From Aequorivita todarodis (GTDB taxonomy: Bacteria > Bacteroidota > Bacteroidia > Flavobacteriales > Flavobacteriaceae), in assembly GCF_028561335.1 (NCBI RefSeq), contig NZ_JAQQTG010000051.1:124001-188000 (forward strand): DNA of 64,000 bases, in the 5' to 3' direction. Below the pieces are notes generated by a model, which saw only the letters and a program-made list of their open reading frames with translations, made no database searches and was not told the DNA's origin. Within the stretch, counting starts at the first letter, position 1; each line of letters starts with the position of its first letter. The translations under genes and the position numbers were made by a program. This document shows positions 53,391 to 61,891 of this stretch, in pieces.

Positions 53391-53753
53391 TTAAAAATGA
53401 TAAAAGGCATTTTCAAAATGCTCCAGCTTTTCTACTTTTTGGTTTTTTAGAATAGCAATTATATCAAACCGTACTTCCACATTTAGTTCGTTTGAAACGA
53501 TATATTCATTGGCGGCCTTTACCAAAAGCTTGATTTTTGAAGGGGTTACAAAACTCTGCGGATCGCCAAAGAAATCGCTGTTACGGGTTTTTACCTCAAC
53601 GATGACAACCGTGCCTTCTTCCTTTTGGGCGATGATATCTATTTCGGCTTTGTCAAAATAAAAGTTTCGGCGCAGGATTTTATAACCGTTGCGAAGCAAA
53701 TATTGCGCGGCTATTTCTTCCCCTATTTTTCCGAGTTCGTTGTGTGAGGCCAT
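53391..53753 (-). CDS. YraN family (UPF0102) putative nuclease
   Basis: A 120-residue protein with GEEIAAQYLLRNGYKILRRNF and the PD-(D/E)XK-like core AEIDIIAQKEEGTVVIVEVKTR (Glu, Asp, Glu-x-Lys). It is the typical YraN length. Thought to resolve or trim DNA structures. It lies 27 nt downstream of ldcA on the same strand. Confidence 0.88.
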   Translation of the reverse strand: MASHNELGKIGEEIAAQYLLRNGYKILRRNFYFDKAEIDIIAQKEEGTVVIVEVKTRNSDFFGDPQSFVTPSKIKLLVKAANEYIVSNELNVEVRFDIIAILKNQKVEKLEHFENAFYHF

Positions 53754-53780
53754 TTTGATTTACGATTTATGATTGCCGAT

Positions 53781-54701
53781 TTACGATTTTCTTGAGGTTG
53801 AAAATTGAATATTGATAGTTGAAGATTGAACATTTATTTCAACTTCCCTTCCCAAAATCAAAGCCCGATTATCCGCAATATGCCCAGCGGGAAAATTTAA
53901 AATCACTGGATAATTGTATTCTTTCACCAAATCCACGATTATTTCCTCAGCGGTTTTTCCGAAGTAAACCTTGTTGTCCTTCATCTCCGTCATTCCGCCA
54001 ATGATAAGCGCTTTCAGATTTTTCAGATAACCACTTCGCTTTAAATTCATCATCATTCTATCAACGTGGTAGAGCATTTCGTCCAAATCTTCGATGAAAA
54101 GAATCTTGCCATCGGTGTTCATTTCCGAAGTACTTCCAACAAGCGAATAAAGTACCGAAAGATTTCCGCCAATCAATTCCCCTTTTATATTTTGGGCTCC
54201 CGCATTTATTGCGGGACCGTTTCCTGTAAAATCTAAAGTATATGCTTCCCCAAACAAAACTCTCCGAATGGATTCCCTGGCTTCCTCTGTTTTATTTTCA
54301 ATCTCCAAACACATCTGCGCGTGCAATGTTTCGATTCCAAAATTATGGATATGCGAGTGCAAAACCGTAACATCGCTGTAGCCAACAATCCATTTCGGGT
54401 TTTTTTTGAAAGCCGAAAAGTCAAGTTTATCGATAATCCTCACCGTGCCGTAACCGCCACGCGCGCACCAAATGGCTTTCACTTTTGGGCCGTCCAGCAT
54501 TTGCTGAAAATCTGAAGTGCGCAAATCGTCACTGCCTGCAAACTGGTTTTCCACGGTGCCGATGGTTTTTCCCAAAACGGCTTTCAATCCCCATTTTTCA
54601 AGTAATTTAAGCGCGGGCGTTAGTTCTTCTTTTGAAATTTTCCGTGCGGTGGAAACGATGCCAACCGTATCGCCCTTTTGTAAAAATGGAGGTGTGCCCA
54701 T
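53781..54701 (-). CDS. ldcA: Muramoyltetrapeptide LD-carboxypeptidase (S66) with palindromic insert
   Basis: A 306-residue S66 serine peptidase. The nucleophile is in VGYSDVTVLHSH near residue 107, with the catalytic Glu in FIEDLDEMLYHVDRMM near 205 and the His in FPAGHIADNRALILG near 275. It cleaves the terminal D-Ala from cytoplasmic murein tetrapeptides for recycling. Residues about 162-169 (GPAINAGA) are encoded by a palindrome at 54199-54215, in frame, between LDFTGN and QNIKGELIGGNL. Confidence 0.88.
   Translation of the reverse strand: MGTPPFLQKGDTVGIVSTARKISKEELTPALKLLEKWGLKAVLGKTIGTVENQFAGSDDLRTSDFQQMLDGPKVKAIWCARGGYGTVRIIDKLDFSAFKKNPKWIVGYSDVTVLHSHIHNFGIETLHAQMCLEIENKTEEARESIRRVLFGEAYTLDFTGNGPAINAGAQNIKGELIGGNLSVLYSLVGSTSEMNTDGKILFIEDLDEMLYHVDRMMMNLKRSGYLKNLKALIIGGMTEMKDNKVYFGKTAEEIIVDLVKEYNYPVILNFPAGHIADNRALILGREVEINVQSSTINIQFSTSRKS
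54199..54215. repeat. Palindrome inside ldcA
   Basis: CCCGCA, loop TTTAT, TGCGGG. On the minus strand it encodes PAINAG. Related palindromes are at 17058 and 32354. Confidence 0.82.
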
Positions 54702-55189
54702 AAATCTGATTGAAAGTTTTTAAATTATTGAAAACTTGACTTTTGAATTAAAATTATAACGAACTACGGATAAAAAATAGATAATCTACAAATTTAGAGC
54801 AACAAACTTAACATTAGCAATGCAGTTACAATGCTAATAAATTGATCTTATTGCCATTGCGTTTATAATATAGTCATATGGCCGATGGCATTGCGCATTT
54901 CATAAATCGAAGGTTTGATTTGATTAAACAATTTACGAAATCTATGTTTTGTAAGTGTCTATATATCAGCGATATATTATATTTTTTAAATTGCTGGATC
55001 ACTTTTCAAATTCCATTTAAAATAGATTAAAAATGCGCTTAATTTTTACTGGTAGGAATAATCGTTCACGAATTTTGTTTCCCCAAAATACTAATAATCA
55101 AAATATTGAGTTAAAAAATCAGTTGAATGGTACTGTTAATTGGATTAAATACATACATTTGGCGCCAAACCTAATGAAAACTTTTTAGA
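54702..55189. other. 488-bp AT-rich intergenic region
   Basis: No recognised gene. ATTAGCA and TGCTAAT (about 54815-54840) form a weak 7-bp stem. A 51-codon open frame from ATG 55033 to TAG 55186-55188 ends just before the DUF1800 gene; it has no recognisable family and poor composition, so it is not called. The promoter of the DUF1800 gene probably lies here. Confidence 0.55.
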
Positions 55190-56656
55190 ATGGAAATAAT
55201 TGCTACCCCCACTTGCAATACATCCACACTTGCTCCCTATGAGCCATCTTCCCAAAATCCGTGGGATACACGTAAGGTTAATCACGTGTACCGCCGCTTA
55301 GGTTTTGGGGCTTCACAAGATGATGTGGATGCTGCACTCTCGCTGACCCCGGGACAATTCATTAACTCACTTGTAGATACAGCACACAATATGCCGCCAA
55401 CCCCGGCGCCATATTGGGGTTATTATTCCAACGATGATTTTTCTGATTACGAGACCCAGAACTTCGAATTTTTTGACCAATGGCGGTTACAGACTACCAA
55501 AGATCTTCTGGAGGAAAACCTTCGTGGGAGGCTTGCGTTCTTTTGGATGAACCACTTCGTAACCCGTTTTGGAGTCTATTTTCATGCCCCCTATGCATTT
55601 CAGTATTACCATACAATACAAGTACACGCCTTAGGAAATTTTAAGGAATTTACCAGGGCCATTGGGCTAGACCCGGCAATGCTTGTTTTTCTGAATGGTG
55701 TTGAAAACACAAAAGACAGCCCCAATGAAAACTACGCCCGAGAACAATTTGAACTTTTTACATTGGGTGAGGGAAATGGCTATACCCAAAACGATATAAC
55801 CGAATCGGCAAGAGCTTTAACGGGCTATAACGACTGGCCGGAAGAAAATGGCGAGATATATTTTAACCCCGAGACTTTTGACGATGGTGTAAAGACCATT
55901 TTTGGACAAACCGGAAACTGGGGCTATGATGATGTTGTTAACATTCTTTTTCAGGAAAGAGGTTCTGAAATTGCATATTATATATGTGAAAAGCTCTACA
56001 AATTTTTTGTGAGTCCAGCTACGGACAACATTGGGCCGACCATTATCCAAGAATTAGCGCAAACGCTGGTCAACAGTAATTTTGAGATGGTTCCAATGTT
56101 GAAAAAACTATTCAAGAGCCAACATTTTTTTGATGAGCATGCCGTGGGCGTTGTAATTAAAAGCCCTTTTGATGTGGTTTTGAATTTTTTGAAAGAAACA
56201 GACTTTTATTACAATGACACCATACTCAATGCCCTAATCTATTACACGGGGCTTGTGGGACAGGAAATTTACGATCCCGTTGATGTAGCTGGCTGGCAAC
56301 GTGATGAATCATGGATAAACGCCTCAACACTTACCGGTCGCTGGGCATTAATAGATGAATTTTTAGACTACCTGGACCAAAATGGTTACGACAGCATCTT
56401 TGTGGACTTTGCGAAGACACTTACCAACAATAGCAAGGATCCATACTTTATTACCAAAACTCTTGTGGATCATTTCATGTGCAAGGAATTATATACGCTT
56501 TCAGATTATGATATTGCAACTGACATTTTTAAATGGGAAGTGCCACAGAATTACTATGATCAGGGTATTTGGGATTTAGACTTCAATAGCGCTCCCTATC
56601 AAATCCTAATTCTTCTGAAACATATTGCAAGAATGCCCGAATTTCAACTTAAATAA
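55190..56656 (+). CDS. DUF1800 domain protein
   Basis: A 488-residue protein with the DUF1800 hallmarks: VYRRLGFGASQDDVDAAL, FWMNHFVTRFGVYFHAP, ENYAREQFELFTLGEGNGYTQNDITESARALTG, and the VAGWQRDESWINASTL end. The family, paired with DUF1501 proteins, is common in bacteria with many secreted proteins, and its function is unsettled. No clear signal peptide was seen at the chosen start, which is odd for a partner of an exported protein. Confidence 0.88.
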   Translation: MEIIATPTCNTSTLAPYEPSSQNPWDTRKVNHVYRRLGFGASQDDVDAALSLTPGQFINSLVDTAHNMPPTPAPYWGYYSNDDFSDYETQNFEFFDQWRLQTTKDLLEENLRGRLAFFWMNHFVTRFGVYFHAPYAFQYYHTIQVHALGNFKEFTRAIGLDPAMLVFLNGVENTKDSPNENYAREQFELFTLGEGNGYTQNDITESARALTGYNDWPEENGEIYFNPETFDDGVKTIFGQTGNWGYDDVVNILFQERGSEIAYYICEKLYKFFVSPATDNIGPTIIQELAQTLVNSNFEMVPMLKKLFKSQHFFDEHAVGVVIKSPFDVVLNFLKETDFYYNDTILNALIYYTGLVGQEIYDPVDVAGWQRDESWINASTLTGRWALIDEFLDYLDQNGYDSIFVDFAKTLTNNSKDPYFITKTLVDHFMCKELYTLSDYDIATDIFKWEVPQNYYDQGIWDLDFNSAPYQILILLKHIARMPEFQLK

Positions 56657-56664
56657 GCAACCAC

Positions 56665-58284
56665 ATGTGTAAAAATCATACTATCCCCCAAAAAAATACT
56701 TCAAAAGTCGAAAAAAGCATTCACGATAAAGAGCATTCCACCTGGAACAGGCGCTCTTTTATTCAGGCTTTGGGTTTGGCCGGCGCCGGCGGCATCATGT
56801 TGGGCCATGCCTCTGTTACTGCTTCCAAGCCATCCCCGCTTTCGGTAGCTTTGGCAGCAAGTGAAAACGAAAATATTTTGGTCATTGTCCGTCTAAAAGG
56901 TGGAAATGACGGCCTCAATACCATCGTTCCAATTTATGACTATGCAACCTATGCCAATTTGCGACCTAACATTCGCCATCAACAAAACAATTTGATAAAT
57001 TTAAACGCAGATTTTGCCATTCCAAACTATATGGGCGGTCTCGAATCTGTTTGGGGCGATGGAAAAATGAAGGTGATCCACGGAGTGGGCTATCCGCAGC
57101 AAAATCTATCCCATTTCCGGTCCGCAGCAATCTGGGCTTCCACAGATGATATAAATGTGGAAAATACGGGTTGGTGGGGCCGTTACTATGAAGATCTCTA
57201 TCCAGATTATTTGATAAATCCGCCACAGATTCCACCAGCGGTACAAATAGGAAGCATTGGAGACCTTATTTTTGAAGGCAACGACAGTAACTATGCCTTT
57301 TCTGTGGCCAATACCGAACAATTGGCCAATGTGGCACAAAATGGGGTTCAGCACGATGTAACTAATTTACCGGATTGTGTTTACGGTGATAAACTCTTGT
57401 TCATGCGCGCCACTACAAACACAACCGTTCGGTATTCCTCCGTAATCAATAATGCCTATATGGCTTCAAGCAACAGCTCTTCCTATAGTGATGAAGCCCT
57501 TGCAAAACAGTTGGCCATTGTTGCCAGATTGATAAAGGGAAACCTGGGCACCAAAGTATTTATGGTTACCTTGGATGGTTTTGACACTCACGCCAACCAA
57601 GTAGGCGACCAGCGGGCATTGCTTGAAGATCTTTCAGATTCCATCAAGGATTTTTATGATGACCTTGCAGCCACGGGAATGGACAACAAAGTTTTGACCA
57701 TGACCATTTCAGAATTTGGGCGCAGGCCCTATGAAAACGGCTCAAACGGTACCGACCACGGCGCCGCTTCCCCAGTTATGTTATTTGGTGCGGGGCTTGA
57801 CGGAAATGGATTTGTGGGCAACCACCCAAACCTTACCGAATGGGACGCTGATGACAATCTAATACCAACAACCGATTTCCGTGATGTGTATTCCACGGTT
57901 TTAACGGAGTGGTTTTGTTTGGACCCTTCTGTGGTAAGTTCCATTTTGCTTAACCAAAACTATCAAACTTTGAATATGGGAATCACCTGTCAGGCGCTTT
58001 CAAATACCGATTTTAGTAACACTACTCGGTTTGTGCATGTACCCATTTACCAAAACGACCGCACCCTTATTGAAATAAACATGCCCAATACGGCAAATGT
58101 GGACATCAGGTTGTATGATATGATGGGAAGGGAAGTAGGCACGTTGGAAAACAAAATATTATATCCTGGAAAGCACAGTATAGATGTTAAGGAAAAAATC
58201 AAGACACGTCTTTCCTATGGACAGTATATTTACCGTATTTCAACCGGAGGACAATTTTATAGTAAATCCATACAGATCAGGTAA
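56665..58284 (+). CDS. DUF1501 domain protein with Tat-like signal and type IX sorting tail
   Basis: A 539-residue protein. An N-terminal WNRRSFIQALGLAGAGGIMLG (about 31-51) looks like a twin-arginine signal; the body has VRLKGGNDGLNTIVP, LDGFDTHANQ and SEFGRRPYENGSNGTDHGAA, which are DUF1501 signatures; the C-terminal 80 residues (VDIRLYDMMGREVGTLENK, YGQYIYRISTGGQFYSKSIQ) are a type A sorting domain. A phosphatase/sulfatase-like metal fold is likely. Start and stop spacing (8 nt after DUF1800) indicates co-expression. Confidence 0.88.
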   Translation: MCKNHTIPQKNTSKVEKSIHDKEHSTWNRRSFIQALGLAGAGGIMLGHASVTASKPSPLSVALAASENENILVIVRLKGGNDGLNTIVPIYDYATYANLRPNIRHQQNNLINLNADFAIPNYMGGLESVWGDGKMKVIHGVGYPQQNLSHFRSAAIWASTDDINVENTGWWGRYYEDLYPDYLINPPQIPPAVQIGSIGDLIFEGNDSNYAFSVANTEQLANVAQNGVQHDVTNLPDCVYGDKLLFMRATTNTTVRYSSVINNAYMASSNSSSYSDEALAKQLAIVARLIKGNLGTKVFMVTLDGFDTHANQVGDQRALLEDLSDSIKDFYDDLAATGMDNKVLTMTISEFGRRPYENGSNGTDHGAASPVMLFGAGLDGNGFVGNHPNLTEWDADDNLIPTTDFRDVYSTVLTEWFCLDPSVVSSILLNQNYQTLNMGITCQALSNTDFSNTTRFVHVPIYQNDRTLIEINMPNTANVDIRLYDMMGREVGTLENKILYPGKHSIDVKEKIKTRLSYGQYIYRISTGGQFYSKSIQIR

Positions 58285-58306
58285 TATTTCATAAGCCCTT
58301 TTAATG

Positions 58307-58337
58307 AAAAGCTTCCTGTATTTTGGGAAGCTTTTTT
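58307..58337 (+). terminator. Terminator after the DUF1501 gene
   Basis: AAAAGCTTCC at 58307-58316 pairs with GGAAGCTTTT at 58326-58335 with a T-rich tail. Confidence 0.82.
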
Positions 58338-58404
58338 ATTTTGAAATTTTCCATCAGTGAAAATCCTATCTCTCCAACAACCTAAGGAATGTAAAACAGG
58401 GCAA

Positions 58405-58434
58405 TTGTTTCCGAAGATAAAATCCCTATTTTTG
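58405..58434 (+). promoter_or_regulatory. Bacteroidota-type promoter of metG
   Basis: TTG at 58405-58407, a 19-nt spacer and TATTTTTG at 58427-58434. The ATG at 58473 leaves a leader of about 30 nt. The apparent GTG start at 58434 falls on the -7 box and is rejected. Confidence 0.78.
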
Positions 58435-58472
58435 TGCCTTCCAAATTAATTAACCCAGGTTTTAAAAAAGAT

Positions 58473-60611
58473 ATGGATCAAGACCCAAAACGCTATACTA
58501 TTACCGCCGCTTTGCCCTATACCAATGGCCCCGTTCACATCGGTCATTTGGCAGGGGTTTATGTGCCAGCAGATATTTATGCACGTTTCCAAAGACTTCA
58601 AAATAAAGACGTGGCCTTTATTTGCGGCAGTGATGAACACGGGGTGCCAATTACCATTAAAGCAAAAAAAGAAGGAGTTACGCCACAGCAAGTAGTGGAT
58701 AAATACCACGGAATCATCAAAAAAAGCTTTGAGGATTTTGGAATTTCCTTTGATAACTATTCGCGCACTTCTGCGGAAATCCATCATAAAACGGCGTCGG
58801 AATTTTTCAAAAAATTATATGAAGGCGGAAAATTTACCGAAGCGGTTACCGAACAATTATACGATGAAGAAGCCAATCAGTTTTTAGCAGACCGATATAT
58901 CACGGGAACTTGTCCTAAATGCGGAAATGAAGAAGCCTATGGCGACCAATGCGAAAAATGTGGCTCCAGTTTAAACGCTACGGAACTAATAAATCCAAAA
59001 AGCACCATTTCTGGGAATAAACCTATTTTAAAAGAAACAAAACACTGGTTTTTGCCTTTGAACGAATACGAAGATTTTCTGAAGCAATGGATACTTGTGG
59101 ACCATAAAAAAGATTGGAAAACCAACGTTTACGGCCAATGCAAAAGTTGGATCGACGATGGTCTGCGTCCGCGAGCCGTCACCCGCGATTTGGACTGGGG
59201 AATTCCCGTGCCGGTGGAAGGAGCGGAGGGAAAAGTACTTTATGTTTGGTTTGATGCGCCCATCGGTTATATTTCTTCTACTAAGGAATGGGCGGCGCGT
59301 GAAGGCAAAAATTGGGAAGATTATTGGAAGGACGAAAAAACAAAAATGCTTCACTTTATTGGGAAAGACAACATCGTTTTCCATTGTATTATTTTCCCTG
59401 CGATGCTGAAAGCTGAGGGAAGTTATATTCTACCGGAAAACGTTCCCGCGAACGAATTTTTGAATCTTGAAGGCAACAAAATTTCAACCAGTAAAAACTG
59501 GGCGGTTTGGCTGCACGAATATTTGGAGGATTTTCCGAACCAGCAGGATGTGTTGCGATACACTTTAACCGCAAACGCCCCGGAAACAAAGGATAACGAT
59601 TTTACGTGGGCAGATTTTCAAGCCCGAAATAATAATGAATTGGTTGCCATCTTCGGAAATTTTATAAACCGCGTACTAGTTTTGACCGATAAATATTACG
59701 GCGGAATTGTTCCGGAACCAGCAACTTTTTCAGAAATTGACGAGCAGACTTTAAATGAATTGAAAGCATATCCCGAGGTAATTGCAAGTTCAATTGAGCG
59801 TTACCGTTTCCGCGAAGCGCAGGCAGAATTGATGAACGTCGCCCGCCTCGGGAACAAATATCTTGCCGACGAAGAGCCGTGGAAAACCATAAAAACAGAT
59901 GAAGAACGCACAAAAACCGTAATGTATGTTGCGTTGCAAATTGCTTCGGCCTTGGCAGTTTTAAGCGAACCGTTTTTGCCGTTTACTTCAGAAAAGTTGA
60001 AAAATATGTTGAATTTCCAAGCCTTAAAAATACAACCTACGTGGCAAAATATAGCCACACTTTCTCCCCCTTCGGGGGAGATGCCTTTAGGCAGAGGTGG
60101 ACACAAAATTGGAAAGGCCGAATTGCTTTTCAGCAAAATAGAAGACGAGCAGATTGAAGCCCAATTAGAAAAATTGAAACAAACCAAAATGGATAATAAA
60201 GTGGAAAAAGTAACTGATAAATCAAGTGACGTTTCACAAAACGACGGACAGACTGCTTCGGCTGAAATAGCCTCGCAGAAGCCAACAATCCAATACGATG
60301 ATTTCGCTAAACTCGATATGCGAGTGGGAACAATTTTGGAAGCCGAAAAAATGCCTAAAGCGGACAAACTTTTGGTTTTAAAAATCGATACAGGAATTGA
60401 CGTTCGCACCATAGTTTCCGGTATTGCGGAAAGTTTTAAACCAGAGGAAATCATCGGTAAAAAAGTTACTGTTTTGGCAAACCTTGCCCCACGCACGCTT
60501 CGTGGTGTAGAAAGTCAGGGAATGATTTTAATGACTGAAAATGCTAACGGGAAACTTGTTTTTATGAATCCGGGGGAAGAAGGGGTTGCCAATGGGGCGA
60601 CTATAAATTAA
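58473..60611 (+). CDS. metG: Methionyl-tRNA synthetase with C-terminal tRNA-binding domain and a repeat insert
   Basis: A 712-residue class I synthetase: [15 protein letters not shown] (HIGH motif) near residue 20, zinc site [18 protein letters not shown] near 150, and KISTSKNW (KMSKS motif) near 337. The C-terminal domain (about 610-712) is a tRNA-binding EMAP-like fold with [20 protein letters not shown]. Between the anticodon-binding helices and the [10 protein letters not shown] segment, residues about 530-542 ([14 protein letters not shown]) come from a palindrome at 60063-60100 and look like an in-frame insertion. Confidence 0.94.
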   Translation: MDQDPKRYTITAALPYTNGPVHIGHLAGVYVPADIYARFQRLQNKDVAFICGSDEHGVPITIKAKKEGVTPQQVVDKYHGIIKKSFEDFGISFDNYSRTSAEIHHKTASEFFKKLYEGGKFTEAVTEQLYDEEANQFLADRYITGTCPKCGNEEAYGDQCEKCGSSLNATELINPKSTISGNKPILKETKHWFLPLNEYEDFLKQWILVDHKKDWKTNVYGQCKSWIDDGLRPRAVTRDLDWGIPVPVEGAEGKVLYVWFDAPIGYISSTKEWAAREGKNWEDYWKDEKTKMLHFIGKDNIVFHCIIFPAMLKAEGSYILPENVPANEFLNLEGNKISTSKNWAVWLHEYLEDFPNQQDVLRYTLTANAPETKDNDFTWADFQARNNNELVAIFGNFINRVLVLTDKYYGGIVPEPATFSEIDEQTLNELKAYPEVIASSIERYRFREAQAELMNVARLGNKYLADEEPWKTIKTDEERTKTVMYVALQIASALAVLSEPFLPFTSEKLKNMLNFQALKIQPTWQNIATLSPPSGEMPLGRGGHKIGKAELLFSKIEDEQIEAQLEKLKQTKMDNKVEKVTDKSSDVSQNDGQTASAEIASQKPTIQYDDFAKLDMRVGTILEAEKMPKADKLLVLKIDTGIDVRTIVSGIAESFKPEEIIGKKVTVLANLAPRTLRGVESQGMILMTENANGKLVFMNPGEEGVANGATIN
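60063..60100. repeat. Palindromic repeat inside metG
   Basis: TCTCCCCC, TTC, GGGGGAGA (60063-60081) followed by TGCC, TTTA, GGCA (60082-60093) and GAGGTGG. Both hairpins read in frame. It is related to the CCCC/GGGG arms beside fbp and at 18462. Confidence 0.82.
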
Positions 60612-60869
60612 GCTAAAGGGATACCCTTGGTTAGGTAGATGATATCGCCCTTGCAGAGCTTCGATATAGGAGGAATTTTGGGATTATGGTCTAGCCCTGA
60701 AAGGGCGTCATCCCTCAACGATGCGGCACAGCCCATCGACTGCGGCACAGCCCATCGACTGCGGCACAGCCCATCGACTGCGGCGCAGCCCCTCGACTGT
60801 GGCAAACAAAGCCCATCGCTAAGCACACATAAGAACCAAAGCCCTGAAAGGGCCGTAATACGAATCAAT
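60612..60869. other. Left REP cluster between metG and the transposase
   Basis: No gene. It contains AGCCCTGAAAGGGCG at 60693-60707 and again, ending in C, at 60840-60853, with the 19-bp tandem repeat between them. Confidence 0.8.
60723..60798. repeat. Four tandem copies of a 19-bp unit
   Basis: Three perfect copies of GCGGCACAGCCCATCGACT and a fourth with two changes. The unit is the second-hairpin segment of the first REP module, expanded in tandem. Confidence 0.93.
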
Positions 60870-61322
60870 ATGGGACAATCACTCGTAAAAAATTACATCC
60901 ACATCGTATTCAGCACTAAGTATCGAACCCCAATGATCTATCCTCCGGTGGAGGAAGAACTACATAGCTATCTCGGTGGAATCTGTAATAATCTTGATTC
61001 CCAAGTTATAAAAGTAGGTGGCTATACCGATCATGTCCATATGCTCTGTAAGCTCTCCAAAAAGATAGCTTTAATGAAACTGGTAGAGGTTGTAAAGTCA
61101 AATTCTTCCAAATGGATCAAAGCAAAGGGAAAAGCTTATGAAAACTTTTATTGGCAAGACGGTTATGGCGCTTTTTCGGTAAATCCCTCTCAGGTAGATA
61201 CTGTAATTGCTTACATCGCCAATCAGCATGAACATCATAGAAAAAAGACTTATCAAGATGAGTTCCGAGCATTTTTGAAGAAGTATAAAGTTGATTATGA
61301 TGAGCGTTATGTTTGGGATTAG
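60870..61322 (+). CDS. Stand-alone IS200/IS605-type Y1 transposase (TnpA, RAYT-like)
   Basis: A 150-residue Y1 transposase. The HUH motif is DHVHML at about residues 55-60, and the catalytic Tyr is in VIAYIANQHEHH near 115-126; YWQDGYGAFSV is a usual neighbour. It lacks a tnpB partner. Upstream in-frame ORF sequence is only repeat, so the ATG at 60870 (MGQSLVKNYIHIVFSTKYR) is the true start. The palindromes on both sides, in inverted and direct orientation, make it a candidate REP-associated tyrosine transposase. A simple decayed IS200 is the alternative. Confidence 0.85.
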   Translation: MGQSLVKNYIHIVFSTKYRTPMIYPPVEEELHSYLGGICNNLDSQVIKVGGYTDHVHMLCKLSKKIALMKLVEVVKSNSSKWIKAKGKAYENFYWQDGYGAFSVNPSQVDTVIAYIANQHEHHRKKTYQDEFRAFLKKYKVDYDERYVWD

Positions 61323-61891
61323 GATGCTGTTCGAGACTTGATATTTCGCCCTTTCAGGGCTTGGATGCGGTTACCTCTTCCTTCTGCTCCAAAGGGCTGC
61401 GCCCCTTGTTCGGGGGTATCGCCCTTTCAGGGCTTGGGTTTTTGAGTGTGCCTTGCAAAAGTGCTCTGCCTTTTGTTGTGGGATTTTGCCCTTTCAGGGC
61501 TGGTATTAGGTTATGAATCTATTCATGCTTATTAAATGAAAGTTCAGCCTCGGAAGGGATATAACTCCACAATGCGTATCCGCCTTATCGGATAGAAGAG
61601 TTTGCTTTTTCTGTGCCTTAGCCCTGAAAGGGCGATATGCCTGAACGATGGGTTAATGCCCATCGTTATGAAAGGAAAATGCCAAATCCAAAAGCCCTGA
61701 AAGGGCGACGTGCCATAACGATGGGCATTCGCCCATCGTTTGTAGTAAAGATGTTCACAAAACTTAAAAGCCCTGAAAGGGCGATACACTTTTTTTATTC
61801 CGAAGAAATATCATTAAAGGTCATATAGTCTCTGGAATCCTTATTTTTGTCATAAATTTATTCAAATCCATTCCCCATAATTTCAGTTTCT
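61323..61891. other. Right REP cluster between the transposase and tex
   Basis: No gene; the small open frames here are made of repeat sequence. Three minus-orientation copies of the REP palindrome (61347, 61420, 61487) are followed by three plus-orientation copies (61620, 61693, 61769). Two of the latter carry perfect 9-bp second stems AACGATGGG/CCCATCGTT. A TATTTTTG box for tex is at 61842-61849. Confidence 0.82.
61842..61849 (+). promoter_or_regulatory. -7 element of tex
   Basis: TATTTTTG, 42 nt before the GTG start. No TTG at ideal spacing, so a -7-only match. Confidence 0.5.

Larger units (their letters stand above)
60693..61783. repeat. REP array, eight copies of a GCCCTGAAAGGGC palindrome
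   Basis: Copies at 60693-60707 (+), 60840-60853 (+), 61347-61361 (-), 61420-61434 (-), 61487-61501 (-), 61620-61634 (+), 61693-61707 (+) and 61769-61783 (+). Each is a 5-bp stem GCCCT/AGGGC with loop GAA and a conserved A before it. Five copies are followed 9-10 nt later by a second hairpin of different sequence. The array surrounds the transposase gene at 60870. Confidence 0.9.

Noticed and set aside
55033-55188. 51-codon open frame just before the DUF1800 gene
   Set aside because: No recognisable family, AT-rich composition and no initiation evidence; it could be a leader peptide but is not supported.
58434-58472. GTG start extending MetG by 13 residues
   Set aside because: The GTG coincides with the last base of the TATTTTTG promoter box; [17 protein letters not shown] is the normal start.
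59801-60496. Long antisense open frame opposite metG
   Set aside because: It lies wholly opposite a well-supported gene and its translation shows no recognisable domain.
60723-60798. Possible CRISPR-like direct repeats
   Set aside because: The 19-bp units are head-to-tail with no spacers, and no cas genes are nearby.
61313-61828. Short open frames between the transposase and tex
   Set aside because: They are translations of the REP palindromes (ALKGR, SPERA type peptides), not genes.
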